The notes: generated by a model not told the origin, from the letters alone. A stretch of 16,574 nucleotides of DNA from Bradyrhizobium sp. (GCA_028290305.1 JAQGKC010000275.1:1-16574), one strand, 5' to 3'. Shown: positions 5,481 through 13,308, counted from the first letter of the stretch. A program made the numbers and translations.

Positions 5481-7898
5481 TCAGAAAGTAGCCTTCACGC
5501 CTGCGTAGAACGCGCGCGGCCGCGCCGGACTAAGCGAACGCGGATCCGTGAAGGGCGCGCCGCCATTGGCGAAATTGGGAACGGCGCCGGTATCGAAGAA
5601 GGTGCCGTAAGTCGCGTAGCGATTGTCGAAGATATTGTCGGCACGCGCGTAGATCTGGAACGTCTTGTTGATTTGATAGGATGCGTGCAGGTTGAAAACG
5701 GCATAGGACGGCAGCTTCGGGGCCTGATTGGATTCGTCGCCGACGAAATACTGACTGCTGACGAAAAGAGCATCGCCTCCGACCTTGAAGGCGTCGGTGA
5801 TCGAATAATCGAAGCCGGCCTTGATCCGGTGGCGAGGGACTGCCGGGATTTGATTGCCCGGCAGGATCTGCACGTTGCCATTCTCGTCAGCAAAAGGGCT
5901 ATTGGAGCCTACCTGCAATGCATCGAGGAATCTCGCGTCCACCAGGGTGTAGTTGGCGTATAGCTGCAGTGTGCTCGACTTGAGATTCATTTCGGCTTCA
6001 ATGCCTTGGCGGCGGGTCGAGCCGACATTCTGGAAATAGCCAAATCCCTGCAAGACCGGGCTTGGAATTGCGAGGATGTCGTCCGTGTTATCAGCCCGGT
6101 ACACGCCAAGCTTCCATCCGAGCGTACCGATGTTCAGCTCTTGCGCGCCGCGCAAGCCGGCTTCCACGGTACGGGACACCACCTGCTTCAGCGGCGGATC
6201 GGAGACGAGGAACGATGCGACGACGCAGGGATGCGCGGGATCGGCGCATTCCAGCTCCAGCGGGGTCGGCGCCCGGTTGGCTTCGGAGTAACCGGCATAG
6301 GCCGTCAATCCCGGCGTGATCTTATAGGTGCCGCCGATAATCGGATTGAATCGCGTATAGGTATCGCTGCCGTTCAGCGCGCTGCCGATCTGGTCCTGCA
6401 GGCTGATATTGGCGACATTGAAGCGGCCACCGCCCGTGATCGAAAATGCATTGGTGACGTCGAAGGTGTCGAGTGCATAGAGCCCGCTGTACTGGTTAGT
6501 GGTGCGGAGCGAGACCGGTCCGATCGAAACCGGATCGCCGGATTGACCGAGAAAGATCCCGCTGCCACTGACGACATAGTTCGAACCGGTGGTGCCGAGT
6601 TCGGCGCTGGCCGAGAAGTTGGTCACGCTGTAATCGAAACTGGCTCCGACCACAAAATGATTGTTGTGCCCGAACAACCGGTCGGTATTGGTCGCCTGCA
6701 ACGACAGGCCTGTCGTCGTCGAATGGGTCGTCGTTCGATCAATTTCGCCGAGTATGGCACTCGGATCGAAGGGATTGGCTAGCTGAGTCCCGTTCAGACC
6801 ATTTGCCGGCGTGCTGCCGTCGCCAAAGCAAAGCAGCGTCGGATCGGCCCCGCACGGCTGAGTTCCGGTCGGGTTGCCGTCCTGAGTCTTCTGATCGAAA
6901 ACTCGCGCATGCGCCACACCCTCGATGGTCCAGGTCGGCGTGGCCTCGACCTTCCCCGTCAAATTGACATAGCCAACCTTGTTGGTTGATGTTTGCGGCG
7001 TGGTGTACGTCGCGCCCCAATATTGCTGGAGCAACTCGTTCGGAACCGTCGCTGCCGCGCCGAAATCGTTATCAGCCACGCCCATATTGAGATGAAATTC
7101 AGCCTGCTCGTTCTTGGCGCCGACATCGCCATAGAAGCGCCGGACGTTCGATGCCGAGAAGTTTCGAAATCCGTTGTCGTGCAGGGCTTCTAGCGCACCA
7201 TAAACGGCGAAATTATCGACCTGCTTGCCCCACTGCGCTGAACTCTGGATTCGCCCGAACGAGCCGCCCATCGTATCGATTTCGGCACCGTGATAGTTAA
7301 AGCCATCCTTCATCTGCACATTGACGGCCCCGCCCAGCGCGTTCAGCCCGAACGCGGGATTGTTGGTCACCACGGTGACGGATTTTATCGCGGCGGTCGG
7401 AATCAGATCCCAGTTGACGGTGTCGCCGAACGCTTCGTTGATGCGAACCCCGTTCTGGTACACCGCAAGCCCTTGCGGCGTGCCCGACACTGGCGAAGCG
7501 ACGAAGCCGCGAAACTGCACGTCTGGCTGGAATGGATTGCCGGCAACTTCATTGACGATGATGCCCGGCACGTATTTCACCAGGGCATCGCTGATGTTCA
7601 GCGATCCCGTTTGCTTGATTTGATTGGCGTCGACGACATTGACGCTTGCCGCAATCTTGTCTGGATCGATGGCGGAGCCGGCCAGCGGCGTGGTTGGATA
7701 CACCGGGACTCTCGTCAAGGTCCTGACGGCGCGGGTCGCATTCTGGTCGCGGCCGCGTTTAATGCTTGGCTTCGTTCCGGTCACCACGATGGGCGGCAAA
7801 GCCTGAACGGCGCCCGGCGTATCCTGGGCGTAAGCGCATTCATTCCCGGCAAACAGGCCTATCGATGCCGACACGACACATAGCAATCGAGCGCCCAT
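5481..7898 (-). CDS. TonB-dependent outer-membrane receptor, candidate lanthanide/lanthanophore receptor
   Basis: An 805-residue TonB-dependent receptor for energised uptake of a metal chelate or similar ligand. The signal peptide spans about residues 1-24 (ending AYA). A TonB-box-like IVVTGTK follows at 37-43. The plug domain covers about 80-200 (ISDALVKYVPGI, DVQFRGF, LAVYQNGVRINEAFGD, LNALGGAVNVQMKDG). The barrel ends in a C-terminal aromatic residue (VKATF), as barrel proteins should. Two probable surface loops carry paired cysteines with the related motifs CGADPTLLC and CADPAHPC. The gene lies 201 bases downstream of the lanmodulin-like gene on the same strand. Position and context resemble lanthanide-uptake loci with a LutH-like receptor, so a lanthanide ligand is inferred. 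A siderophore receptor is the main alternative. Confidence 0.92.
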   Translation of the reverse strand: MGARLLCVVSASIGLFAGNECAYAQDTPGAVQALPPIVVTGTKPSIKRGRDQNATRAVRTLTRVPVYPTTPLAGSAIDPDKIAASVNVVDANQIKQTGSLNISDALVKYVPGIIVNEVAGNPFQPDVQFRGFVASPVSGTPQGLAVYQNGVRINEAFGDTVNWDLIPTAAIKSVTVVTNNPAFGLNALGGAVNVQMKDGFNYHGAEIDTMGGSFGRIQSSAQWGKQVDNFAVYGALEALHDNGFRNFSASNVRRFYGDVGAKNEQAEFHLNMGVADNDFGAAATVPNELLQQYWGATYTTPQTSTNKVGYVNLTGKVEATPTWTIEGVAHARVFDQKTQDGNPTGTQPCGADPTLLCFGDGSTPANGLNGTQLANPFDPSAILGEIDRTTTHSTTTGLSLQATNTDRLFGHNNHFVVGASFDYSVTNFSASAELGTTGSNYVVSGSGIFLGQSGDPVSIGPVSLRTTNQYSGLYALDTFDVTNAFSITGGGRFNVANISLQDQIGSALNGSDTYTRFNPIIGGTYKITPGLTAYAGYSEANRAPTPLELECADPAHPCVVASFLVSDPPLKQVVSRTVEAGLRGAQELNIGTLGWKLGVYRADNTDDILAIPSPVLQGFGYFQNVGSTRRQGIEAEMNLKSSTLQLYANYTLVDARFLDALQVGSNSPFADENGNVQILPGNQIPAVPRHRIKAGFDYSITDAFKVGGDALFVSSQYFVGDESNQAPKLPSYAVFNLHASYQINKTFQIYARADNIFDNRYATYGTFFDTGAVPNFANGGAPFTDPRSLSPARPRAFYAGVKATF

Positions 7899-7995
7899 CC
7901 CCTCATCCCATTCCGCTCCGGCTGTTCTGGTGTCCGCCGGCTAGGTTGAGGATGATACTAGTGTGCCGATAGAACTGCGCTAGCCACAAAAGGTC

Positions 7996-8046
7996 CGGGC
8001 TATCCGCCCGATTTTTTCCCGAGACAATTCGGGATAAATTCCCGAA
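7996..8046. repeat. Alternating short inverted repeats between lanM and the TonB receptor gene
   Basis: Three alternating elements, TCCCGA (8017-8022), TTCGGGA (8028-8034) and TCCCGAA (8040-8046), are separated by 5-base spacers. The middle one can pair with either neighbour, giving two mutually exclusive hairpins. Beside them CGGGC (7996-8000) pairs with GCCCG (8006-8010) next to a T6 run on the plus strand (A6 on the minus). They lie in the presumed leader of the receptor gene, so attenuation or mRNA processing between lanM and the receptor is possible. No function is proven. Confidence 0.4.
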
Positions 8047-8099
8047 CCGGTTATCACCCGGCAACGTCGCCGATCAGGCTACCAGTCTTGGTCCTGTGA

Positions 8100-8507
8100 C
8101 TATTTCAAAAGCCGCAAAAGGGCCCGGCCCGCGCTGCTATTCAATTCCTTGGCGTCCAGCGTTCCGTCATGATCTGGATCCGCGGCATTGAAGCGCTGCT
8201 CGACGACGGCAAGATACTCGTCCTTGGTGAGCGTACCGTCGTGATCGGGATCGGCAGCAGCCAGCTCCTTGGCTGACAACCGCCGCGCAAGTTCACGTTG
8301 GTCCAGCGTGCCATCCTTGTCGCGATCCAGCTTGTCGAACACTGCCGAAGCCGCCTTCTTCGCTTCCGCGAGGTCCACCGTGCCGTCATTATCGGTGTCG
8401 AGCATCCGGATCAGGTTCATACCGCGGGATTTCGCCAGGGCCGGCAGCATGGTGGCGAGCAACGTCCCAACCGTTATTGAAAAAACGACCGTCCGACGCG
8501 ACATCAT
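8100..8507 (-). CDS. lanM: Lanmodulin-like periplasmic EF-hand lanthanide-binding protein
   Basis: A 135-residue secreted protein with four EF loops; signal peptide about 1-25, ending ALA before KSRGMN. The loops are DTDNDGTVDLAE (37-48), DRDKDGTLDQRE (61-72), DPDHDGTLTKDE (86-97) and DPDHDGTLDAKE (110-121). Linkers are 12, 13 and 12 residues, the unusually tight spacing I know from lanmodulin rather than the longer spacing of calmodulin. Lanmodulin binds lanthanides very tightly in the periplasm. Its hallmarks, Pro at loop position 2 and Asp at 9, are only partly kept: Pro is present in loops 3 and 4 but is Thr in loop 1 and Arg in loop 2, and loop 3 has Thr at position 9. The C-terminal SSAGRALLRLLK also fits the family. 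GAAAGGG lies 8 bases before the ATG. An ordinary calcium EF-hand protein is the alternative, made less likely by spacing and context. Confidence 0.85.
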   Translation of the reverse strand: MMSRRTVVFSITVGTLLATMLPALAKSRGMNLIRMLDTDNDGTVDLAEAKKAASAVFDKLDRDKDGTLDQRELARRLSAKELAAADPDHDGTLTKDEYLAVVEQRFNAADPDHDGTLDAKELNSSAGRALLRLLK

Positions 8508-8652
8508 GGCGTGACCCTTTCCGGTTCCGATTATTCGCTGCGAGAACTCCGCCGGCGAACACGAGTTCCTCGCTTAGGCCGGGTTACGGTAATAATACAA
8601 AATCCCGCCGTCAATTAGAGCGGCGGCCAAGCCCGCGACGCCTCGTGACGGC

Positions 8653-10083
8653 TTACGTCGGCTGAAATATTTGGAGTTGCTGCAATCCGCAGGGCACCAG
8701 GGCTTCCACGGTTACCCCCCGATTTGTCGATGCCACGGTCATGGTGCCGCCCAATGCCAGCACCCGCTCATGCATCCCGATCATGCCGAAACCCTGCTTA
8801 TGGTCGGTCGGCAGGCCGGCGCCGTTGTCGCGTATGCTCACCATGATCGCCTCCGCCTCGATCGGCGCGATTCCCGACCGGCGGGGCGCCGGCTCAACAG
8901 CGATATCGACACGCGTCGCGCGGGCGTGCCGGAAGACGTTCGTCAGGGCTTCCTGGATGATGCGATAGATCGTCAGCTCCGCCGTTTCTCCAGTCCCGCC
9001 GAGCGACGGCGAAACGGTCATCTCGATGACCACAGCGGGATGAGACTCGCGCCACAGCCGCAGCAGAGCGCCGAGCGCTTCGCGAAGGCCAAGCTCCGCC
9101 AGTCCCACAGGCCGCAGCTTTTCCAGAACCCGCCGATTGAATTGCTGCAAGGCGTTTACTTGCTCCAATATGGCGCCGCCATGCTTTCGCAGGGCATCCG
9201 TGTCCGGTTCGCGGGCGTCCGCGATCCGCATCAGCGAACTGGCATGCGCCCGCAACGCGAAAAGATAGGGGCCGAATTCGTCATGCAGCTCCCGTGCAAT
9301 CTCCTTACGTTCCACATCCTGCAGAGAGATGGCGCGTTCGGCCAGCCGTCTCTTGTCTTCAACGGCGTCTCCCAAGGTGGCCGCCAGATGGTTCAGCTTG
9401 CTGCAGATCGCGGCCAATTCGGGTGCGCCTCCGGGTTTGACGCGTGTGTCATAGCCGCCGGCCTCGATATTCGTCATCGCCTCTGAAAGCGCCTGAATTG
9501 GCGTGAGCGCCCGGTTGACCACCATCATCGTGATCAGAAAAAGAGCGACCGCGATCGCGGAGCCGACCTGGAGTTGGGTAACGATGCCGTCCCAAATCTC
9601 AGCCATCTCGTCATTCGGATGGGAGGTGATGACCAGCGATCCCGGTTTTCCATGGATGGAAATCGGGACATTCACCGCGGTCTTTTCCGGGTGGATAAGG
9701 GCGACGAACCACGCGGGCACCGAAGACGGCTCGCCATCGTCGCCGGCGCCGCCCGTCAAGGGCCTGACCTCGCTCGCATCGTCCTGCCGCGTAATGCTGA
9801 CGTGACGCAGCCGGTTGAGATCCCAAATGATCTGATTCAGCCTCGCATCGGGGTCCGGTGTTTCGTTCAAGCCAGCGACCAGTGTTTCGATGAATTCGCG
9901 CGCCAGCCGTATCACGCTCTGGTCTTCGGCCTGAACCCGCGGCGCGGCCTCCAGCACAAGCCGTGCGATATTGATGACCAGACCGAGCGTGAGAATGAGC
10001 GCCAGAATCGTGTTGAGCCGGGCGCGCAACGATAGTTTCTGCCACATAGCATTGGTCCAATACGGCACTGCCTTGATCCCCAT
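8653..10083 (-). CDS. Membrane sensor histidine kinase with HAMP domain (NarX/HisKA_3 class)
   Basis: Sensor kinase of a two-component system, 476 residues from ATG 10083. It has a transmembrane segment at about 23-44, a periplasmic domain of about 120 residues with acidic patches (DDASE, GAGDDGEP), a second membrane segment at about 168-190, then a HAMP region. The phosphoacceptor is His267 in ARELHDEFGPYL, a HisKA_3 H-box. The ATPase domain shows an N-box (IIQEALTNVFRHA), DNGAGLP and GFGMIGMHERV. The frame is open back to 10299, but that would overlap the divergent regulator gene and the added residues do not look coding. ATG 10047 is another possible start, and none has a clear SD. It is divergent from its likely partner regulator, and lanM lies downstream on the same strand, 145 bases away. 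Confidence 0.9.
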   Translation of the reverse strand: MGIKAVPYWTNAMWQKLSLRARLNTILALILTLGLVINIARLVLEAAPRVQAEDQSVIRLAREFIETLVAGLNETPDPDARLNQIIWDLNRLRHVSITRQDDASEVRPLTGGAGDDGEPSSVPAWFVALIHPEKTAVNVPISIHGKPGSLVITSHPNDEMAEIWDGIVTQLQVGSAIAVALFLITMMVVNRALTPIQALSEAMTNIEAGGYDTRVKPGGAPELAAICSKLNHLAATLGDAVEDKRRLAERAISLQDVERKEIARELHDEFGPYLFALRAHASSLMRIADAREPDTDALRKHGGAILEQVNALQQFNRRVLEKLRPVGLAELGLREALGALLRLWRESHPAVVIEMTVSPSLGGTGETAELTIYRIIQEALTNVFRHARATRVDIAVEPAPRRSGIAPIEAEAIMVSIRDNGAGLPTDHKQGFGMIGMHERVLALGGTMTVASTNRGVTVEALVPCGLQQLQIFQPT

Positions 10084-10244
10084 CGAGAGGAGCGTTGACA
10101 GATAAAAAAGTCGGCTATCTAATTGAACCGTACCGCAATTATGCCTGGGATGCATAACCGGCAGAAGCGCAGCGATGGCGGATGTTTGATTCAGTTTGAT
10201 GCGATGCAACAACTTGGACTGACGCGGTATTGGGGCCAACGCCG
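10084..10244. promoter_or_regulatory. Divergent kinase/regulator promoter region with inverted repeat
   Basis: The 161-base gap between the kinase and regulator starts. It contains TTATGC (10139-10144) and GCATAA (10152-10157), an inverted repeat with a 7-base spacer, placed where one dimer could control both genes. Autoregulation by the response regulator is a reasonable guess. No promoter boxes could be fixed. Confidence 0.45.
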
Positions 10245-10865
10245 ATGCGTGTTCTGATCGTAGATGATCATCCCATCGTGGCTTCCGGTTGCCGTGCATT
10301 GCTCGCGGGCGACTCCGAGATCGTAATACTGGAGGCGTCCGACGCGGAGAGCGGCGAGCGTGTGTTTGTCGCCGAACAGCCCGATGTCTGCGTTCTCGAT
10401 ATCAACCTGCCGACCGTATCGGGATTCGAACTGGCGCGGCGCATTCTGGCGCGCGCCGCGTCCGCGCGCATCATCATGTTCAGCATGAACGACGATCCGA
10501 TATTCGCCGCGCGCGCGATCGAAGTCGGCGCCAAGGGCTATGTCTCGAAGTCCGGAGACCCGTGCGACCTCGTTGAGGCCATCCGTGAGGTCGGAAAAGG
10601 CGGTGTCTATTTGCCCCCGGCGATCGCGCAAAGCATTGCATTTGCAGGACCTGCGTTCGCCCAGAGTCCGCTGTCGAAACTGACATCTCGCGAGATCGAG
10701 ATACTGCGCTTGCTCAGCGCAGGAAAAAGTCTTTCTGAGATCGCATGGCTGGTTCATTCATCTTACAAGACGATTGCCAATACGTCGTCGATCATCCGTC
10801 AGAAGCTCGGCTTGCGCTCATCCTCCGAACTGGTGCGCTTCGCGATTGAGAGCCGGCTGCTGTGA
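10245..10865 (+). CDS. NarL/FixJ-type response regulator (LuxR HTH)
   Basis: A 206-residue response regulator, probably phosphorylated by the divergent kinase. The receiver domain (about 1-120) has the acidic pair Asp7-Asp8 in VDDHP, the phosphoacceptor Asp52 in VLDINLP and the conserved Lys in GYVSKSGDP. The C-terminal LuxR-type helix-turn-helix (about 142-203) shows LTSREIEILRLLSAGKSLSEI and the recognition region KTIANTSSIIRQKLGL. ATG 10245 is preferred over the TTG at 10230 because MRVLIVDDHP is the usual receiver start and GGGG lies upstream. Likely targets are the promoters in this window, but no binding site is assigned. Its 3' end lies only 9 bases from the convergent ABC ATPase gene. 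Confidence 0.93.
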   Translation: MRVLIVDDHPIVASGCRALLAGDSEIVILEASDAESGERVFVAEQPDVCVLDINLPTVSGFELARRILARAASARIIMFSMNDDPIFAARAIEVGAKGYVSKSGDPCDLVEAIREVGKGGVYLPPAIAQSIAFAGPAFAQSPLSKLTSREIEILRLLSAGKSLSEIAWLVHSSYKTIANTSSIIRQKLGLRSSSELVRFAIESRLL

Positions 10866-10874
10866 CGTGAAAGA

Positions 10875-11639
10875 CTAGCCTCCGCCTCCGGCATACGTCG
10901 TCGCCCGCGCCACAGCGGTTCGCATTTCATCGCTGATGGATGCAATGACGTCTCTGCTGCGCGTTCCCCGCGGCGGCGGCAATGACTTCTCGAGAAGAAT
11001 GCGTGTTGGCCGGTCGGACAGAAAAAACAAACGGTCCGCCAATTGGATGGCCTCGGCCAGGTCATGGGTCACGAACAGCGTCGTCACCTTGGTCCGCGTC
11101 GTCAGTGCCACCAGTTCGTCGCGCAGCCGGGTGGCAACGGCTTCATCGAGCGAAACGAAAGGCTCGTCGAGCAGAAGGAAATCCGGCCGCACTGCAAAGG
11201 CGCGGGCAATAGCCGCGCGGCGTGCCAGTCCCAGCGACAATTCGCCGGGATATCGGGCCAGATGGGAGCCGAGGCCAAGGATCTCGATCATATCTGTCAG
11301 ATCGCGGGCCGCTTCATGCGCAGGCAGTGCGAGCCGGATGTTGTCCTCGACGGTGCGCCAGGGCAGCAGGCGAGGCTCCTGAAATACAATCCCGAGACGT
11401 CCGAACCCCGGTGTACGGACCTGACCGCGGAAATCCGGATCAAGCCCAGCTGCGATCCTCAGGATCGTCGTCTTGCCGCAACCGGAAGGGCCGATCAGCG
11501 CGCCGAACGATCCCGCTTCGAGCCGAAGGTCCAGACCACGAACGACCTCGACTGGCGTGCCGTCGGCCGACAGGTAAGTCTTCGCATCGATGCGAAGCTC
11601 AAGCGGGGCGGCGTCGCCAGCGGATTGCGCGTCGTTCAA
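10875..11639 (-). CDS. ABC transporter ATP-binding protein, NitT/TauT (nitrate/sulfonate) family
   Basis: A 254-residue ATPase of the SsuB/TauB/NrtD type. Walker A is GPSGCGKT (50-57), the Q-loop is in IVFQEPRLLPW, Walker B is FLLLDEPFVSLDE, and the switch His is in FVTHDLAEA. The signature segment reads LSLGLARRAAIARAF, with Leu where Gln is usual. The most upstream start is TTG 11639, and no in-frame ATG precedes the core fold. It overlaps the 3' end of the permease gene by 41 bases, which indicates translational coupling in an operon of binding protein, permease and ATPase. The ligand is unknown. Confidence 0.9.
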   Translation of the reverse strand: MNDAQSAGDAAPLELRIDAKTYLSADGTPVEVVRGLDLRLEAGSFGALIGPSGCGKTTILRIAAGLDPDFRGQVRTPGFGRLGIVFQEPRLLPWRTVEDNIRLALPAHEAARDLTDMIEILGLGSHLARYPGELSLGLARRAAIARAFAVRPDFLLLDEPFVSLDEAVATRLRDELVALTTRTKVTTLFVTHDLAEAIQLADRLFFLSDRPTRILLEKSLPPPRGTRSRDVIASISDEMRTAVARATTYAGGGG

Positions 11640-12336
11640 GCGGTTGTACCAGGAAGCTTTCGATCAGAAGCATAAGCACGATGAAGGAGATCGCATAGCT
11701 TAGTATCTTGGCCATGTCGAACAGCGAGAACGCCGAACCCAGCACAAAGCCGACGCCATTGGGGCGTCCGAGCAACTCGACCACAAGCACGATCTTCCAG
11801 ATAATCGAGAGACCGGAACGCGAACTCGCCGCCAGATAGGGAGCGAGTTGCGGTATCACCACGTTACGAATCCTTGAGAACCAGGTGAATTGAAAGGCCT
11901 TGGCCATTTCGTCGAGTCCGGGATCGAGCGCACGGGCCCCCTCCCGCACCACAACAATCACATTCGGCAGTTTATTCATCGCGACGGCCAGGATCGCCGC
12001 GGTTTCGTTGAGACCGATCCAGATATACGCGAATATGATCGTCACCAGCGCCGGCATGTTAATCAGCACGATGAGCCATGGATCGGCGTATCGATCGACC
12101 GTTTTCGACCGTCCCATCGCATAACCCATGATAGTCCCGAGCAGCATCGCGATCGCGAAAGAGCTGATCACACGGCCGAGCGTGCACGCCATCTGAAATG
12201 GCAGCTCGCCGGAACGGATGTCTGCGAGGATTGCCGTGCCGATCGTCAGCGGGCCCGGCAGCAGCCGCGATTGAGCGAATGCCGCAGCAAGGGCCCAAAA
12301 CGCAATCAGGGCGGCCAGTGAATAAATCCTCGGCAA
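11599..12336 (-). CDS. ABC transporter permease, NitT/TauT family
   Basis: A 245-residue inner-membrane permease of the binding-protein-dependent transport family (SsuC/TauC/NrtB type). It shows an N-terminal membrane segment, several further hydrophobic segments and the cytoplasmic EAA-like loop region DEMAKAFQFTWFSRIRNVVIPQLAPYL, where the usual glycine is not seen in the expected place. It starts three bases after the stop of the binding-protein gene and overlaps the ATPase start, so all three are one operon. The import substrate cannot be read from the sequence. Confidence 0.9.
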   Translation of the reverse strand: MPRIYSLAALIAFWALAAAFAQSRLLPGPLTIGTAILADIRSGELPFQMACTLGRVISSFAIAMLLGTIMGYAMGRSKTVDRYADPWLIVLINMPALVTIIFAYIWIGLNETAAILAVAMNKLPNVIVVVREGARALDPGLDEMAKAFQFTWFSRIRNVVIPQLAPYLAASSRSGLSIIWKIVLVVELLGRPNGVGFVLGSAFSLFDMAKILSYAISFIVLMLLIESFLVQPLERRAIRWRRRPA

Positions 12337-12339
12337 CGA

Positions 12340-13308
12340 TCAATCCCCGCCCGGAGAGGGTTGATAGTAAAGGCCGCGATCAAGCTCTTGCGACGGTCCT
12401 ACGAGCTCCGGGCCGCCGACGCTCGCGAGCGCGCTGAAAAGGGCGCGGGCGTCGGCTTCTTCCGCGGCTATCGGCCGCAGCGGCATCCCCTCTCTGGTCC
12501 GATCGCGATATGCCTTGAACGTCCATTCGTCGCCTGCCTTCATCAGGGGACGCAGGGCATCCCATTCCTCGTCCGACCGCAGCATGATGTCGTTGGCCTT
12601 TTGCGCGACCGCAATGAAGCGATCGATCGTGCTCTTGTGAGTGGCCGCGAATGCTTCAGAAAATACGTAGCCGATCAGCGCGACAGGCTCCTTCAGGCCC
12701 AGCGCCGCTTCCGCATCACGCACGTCGAGGATCCGGCGATAGCCCATCGCTTCCAGCCTGGCGCAAAAATTCCAAAAATTGAGGCTCGCTTCGGCCTCGT
12801 TCTGCTGCGATTTCTGAAAGATCAATGGCGGGGCGCCGTATTCAAGCGTCGCCTCGCGCTTGAGATCGATGCCTTGGCGGATCGCAGCCACCTGGACGAT
12901 AAGCCAGCTTTTGTCGAGCGGGCCGCCCGCAATCGCGAGAACCCGGCCTTTGAGATCACCGATCTTCTGCAACGGCGAATCGCCCTTCACCATGACGGCG
13001 CCGACCGAACTGGAATAGGGATAAAACAGCAATTTGGCGCCAAGCGCCCGCGCTCGGGCAACCCAGAGCCAATCGACAACGGCGAGATCGACCGAACCAC
13101 TGTTAAGCGCAAGCTTGCCCGCGTCCGGCGACGCGAATTCGCTGATCTTCAAATCCAGGCCGGCGCTATCGGCAAGGCCGTGGCGGCGGATCACATCCAG
13201 TTGCCAGGCAAAGGTGCCGGTGCTTTGCAAGCCTATGCGCAAGGTCTCGCCGGCCAGCGCTGGAGCTGCCCCAATGAGGAGGCAGAACGTTGCGAAAATT
13301 CTGAGCAT
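12340..13308 (-). CDS. ABC transporter periplasmic substrate-binding protein (SsuA/TauA/NMT1-like)
   Basis: A 322-residue binding protein, first gene of a three-gene importer operon. The signal peptide is about 1-19 (ending ALA before GETLRIG). The fold markers are RIGLQSTGTFAWQLDVI near the mature start, then LNSGSVDLAVVDWLW, GAVMVKGDSPLQKIGDLKGR and LAIAGGPLDKSW, as in SsuA/TauA/NMT1-like proteins. The ligand could be a sulfonate, another small organic molecule or something linked to C1 growth; the sequence does not decide. The frame is open to 13386, but ATG 13308 places the signal peptide correctly and leaves a strong hairpin (13324-13357) in the leader rather than in the coding region. 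Confidence 0.88.
   Translation of the reverse strand: MLRIFATFCLLIGAAPALAGETLRIGLQSTGTFAWQLDVIRRHGLADSAGLDLKISEFASPDAGKLALNSGSVDLAVVDWLWVARARALGAKLLFYPYSSSVGAVMVKGDSPLQKIGDLKGRVLAIAGGPLDKSWLIVQVAAIRQGIDLKREATLEYGAPPLIFQKSQQNEAEASLNFWNFCARLEAMGYRRILDVRDAEAALGLKEPVALIGYVFSEAFAATHKSTIDRFIAVAQKANDIMLRSDEEWDALRPLMKAGDEWTFKAYRDRTREGMPLRPIAAEEADARALFSALASVGGPELVGPSQELDRGLYYQPSPGGD

Noticed and set aside
6006..6782. Long open frame on the plus strand opposite the TonB receptor gene
   Set aside because: It is antisense to a clearly coding receptor with plug and barrel motifs; the translation has no recognisable domain and follows from codon bias on the other strand.
7290..7883. Open frame antisense to the N-terminal part of the receptor
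   Set aside because: No domain or ribosome binding site was seen, and it lies fully within the receptor coding sequence.
7996..8017. Plus-strand rho-independent terminator (CGGGC/GCCCG plus T6)
   Set aside because: The stem is only 5 bp and no plus-strand gene ends upstream of it, so it is kept only as part of the repeat cluster between lanM and the receptor.
8671..9486. 271-codon plus-strand frame opposite the kinase
   Set aside because: The kinase strand carries the H-box, N-box and G-box motifs; this frame is a low-complexity mirror of them.
10084..10299. N-terminal extension of the kinase to 10299
   Set aside because: It would overlap the start of the divergent regulator gene and adds residues before the first membrane segment that do not look like a domain.
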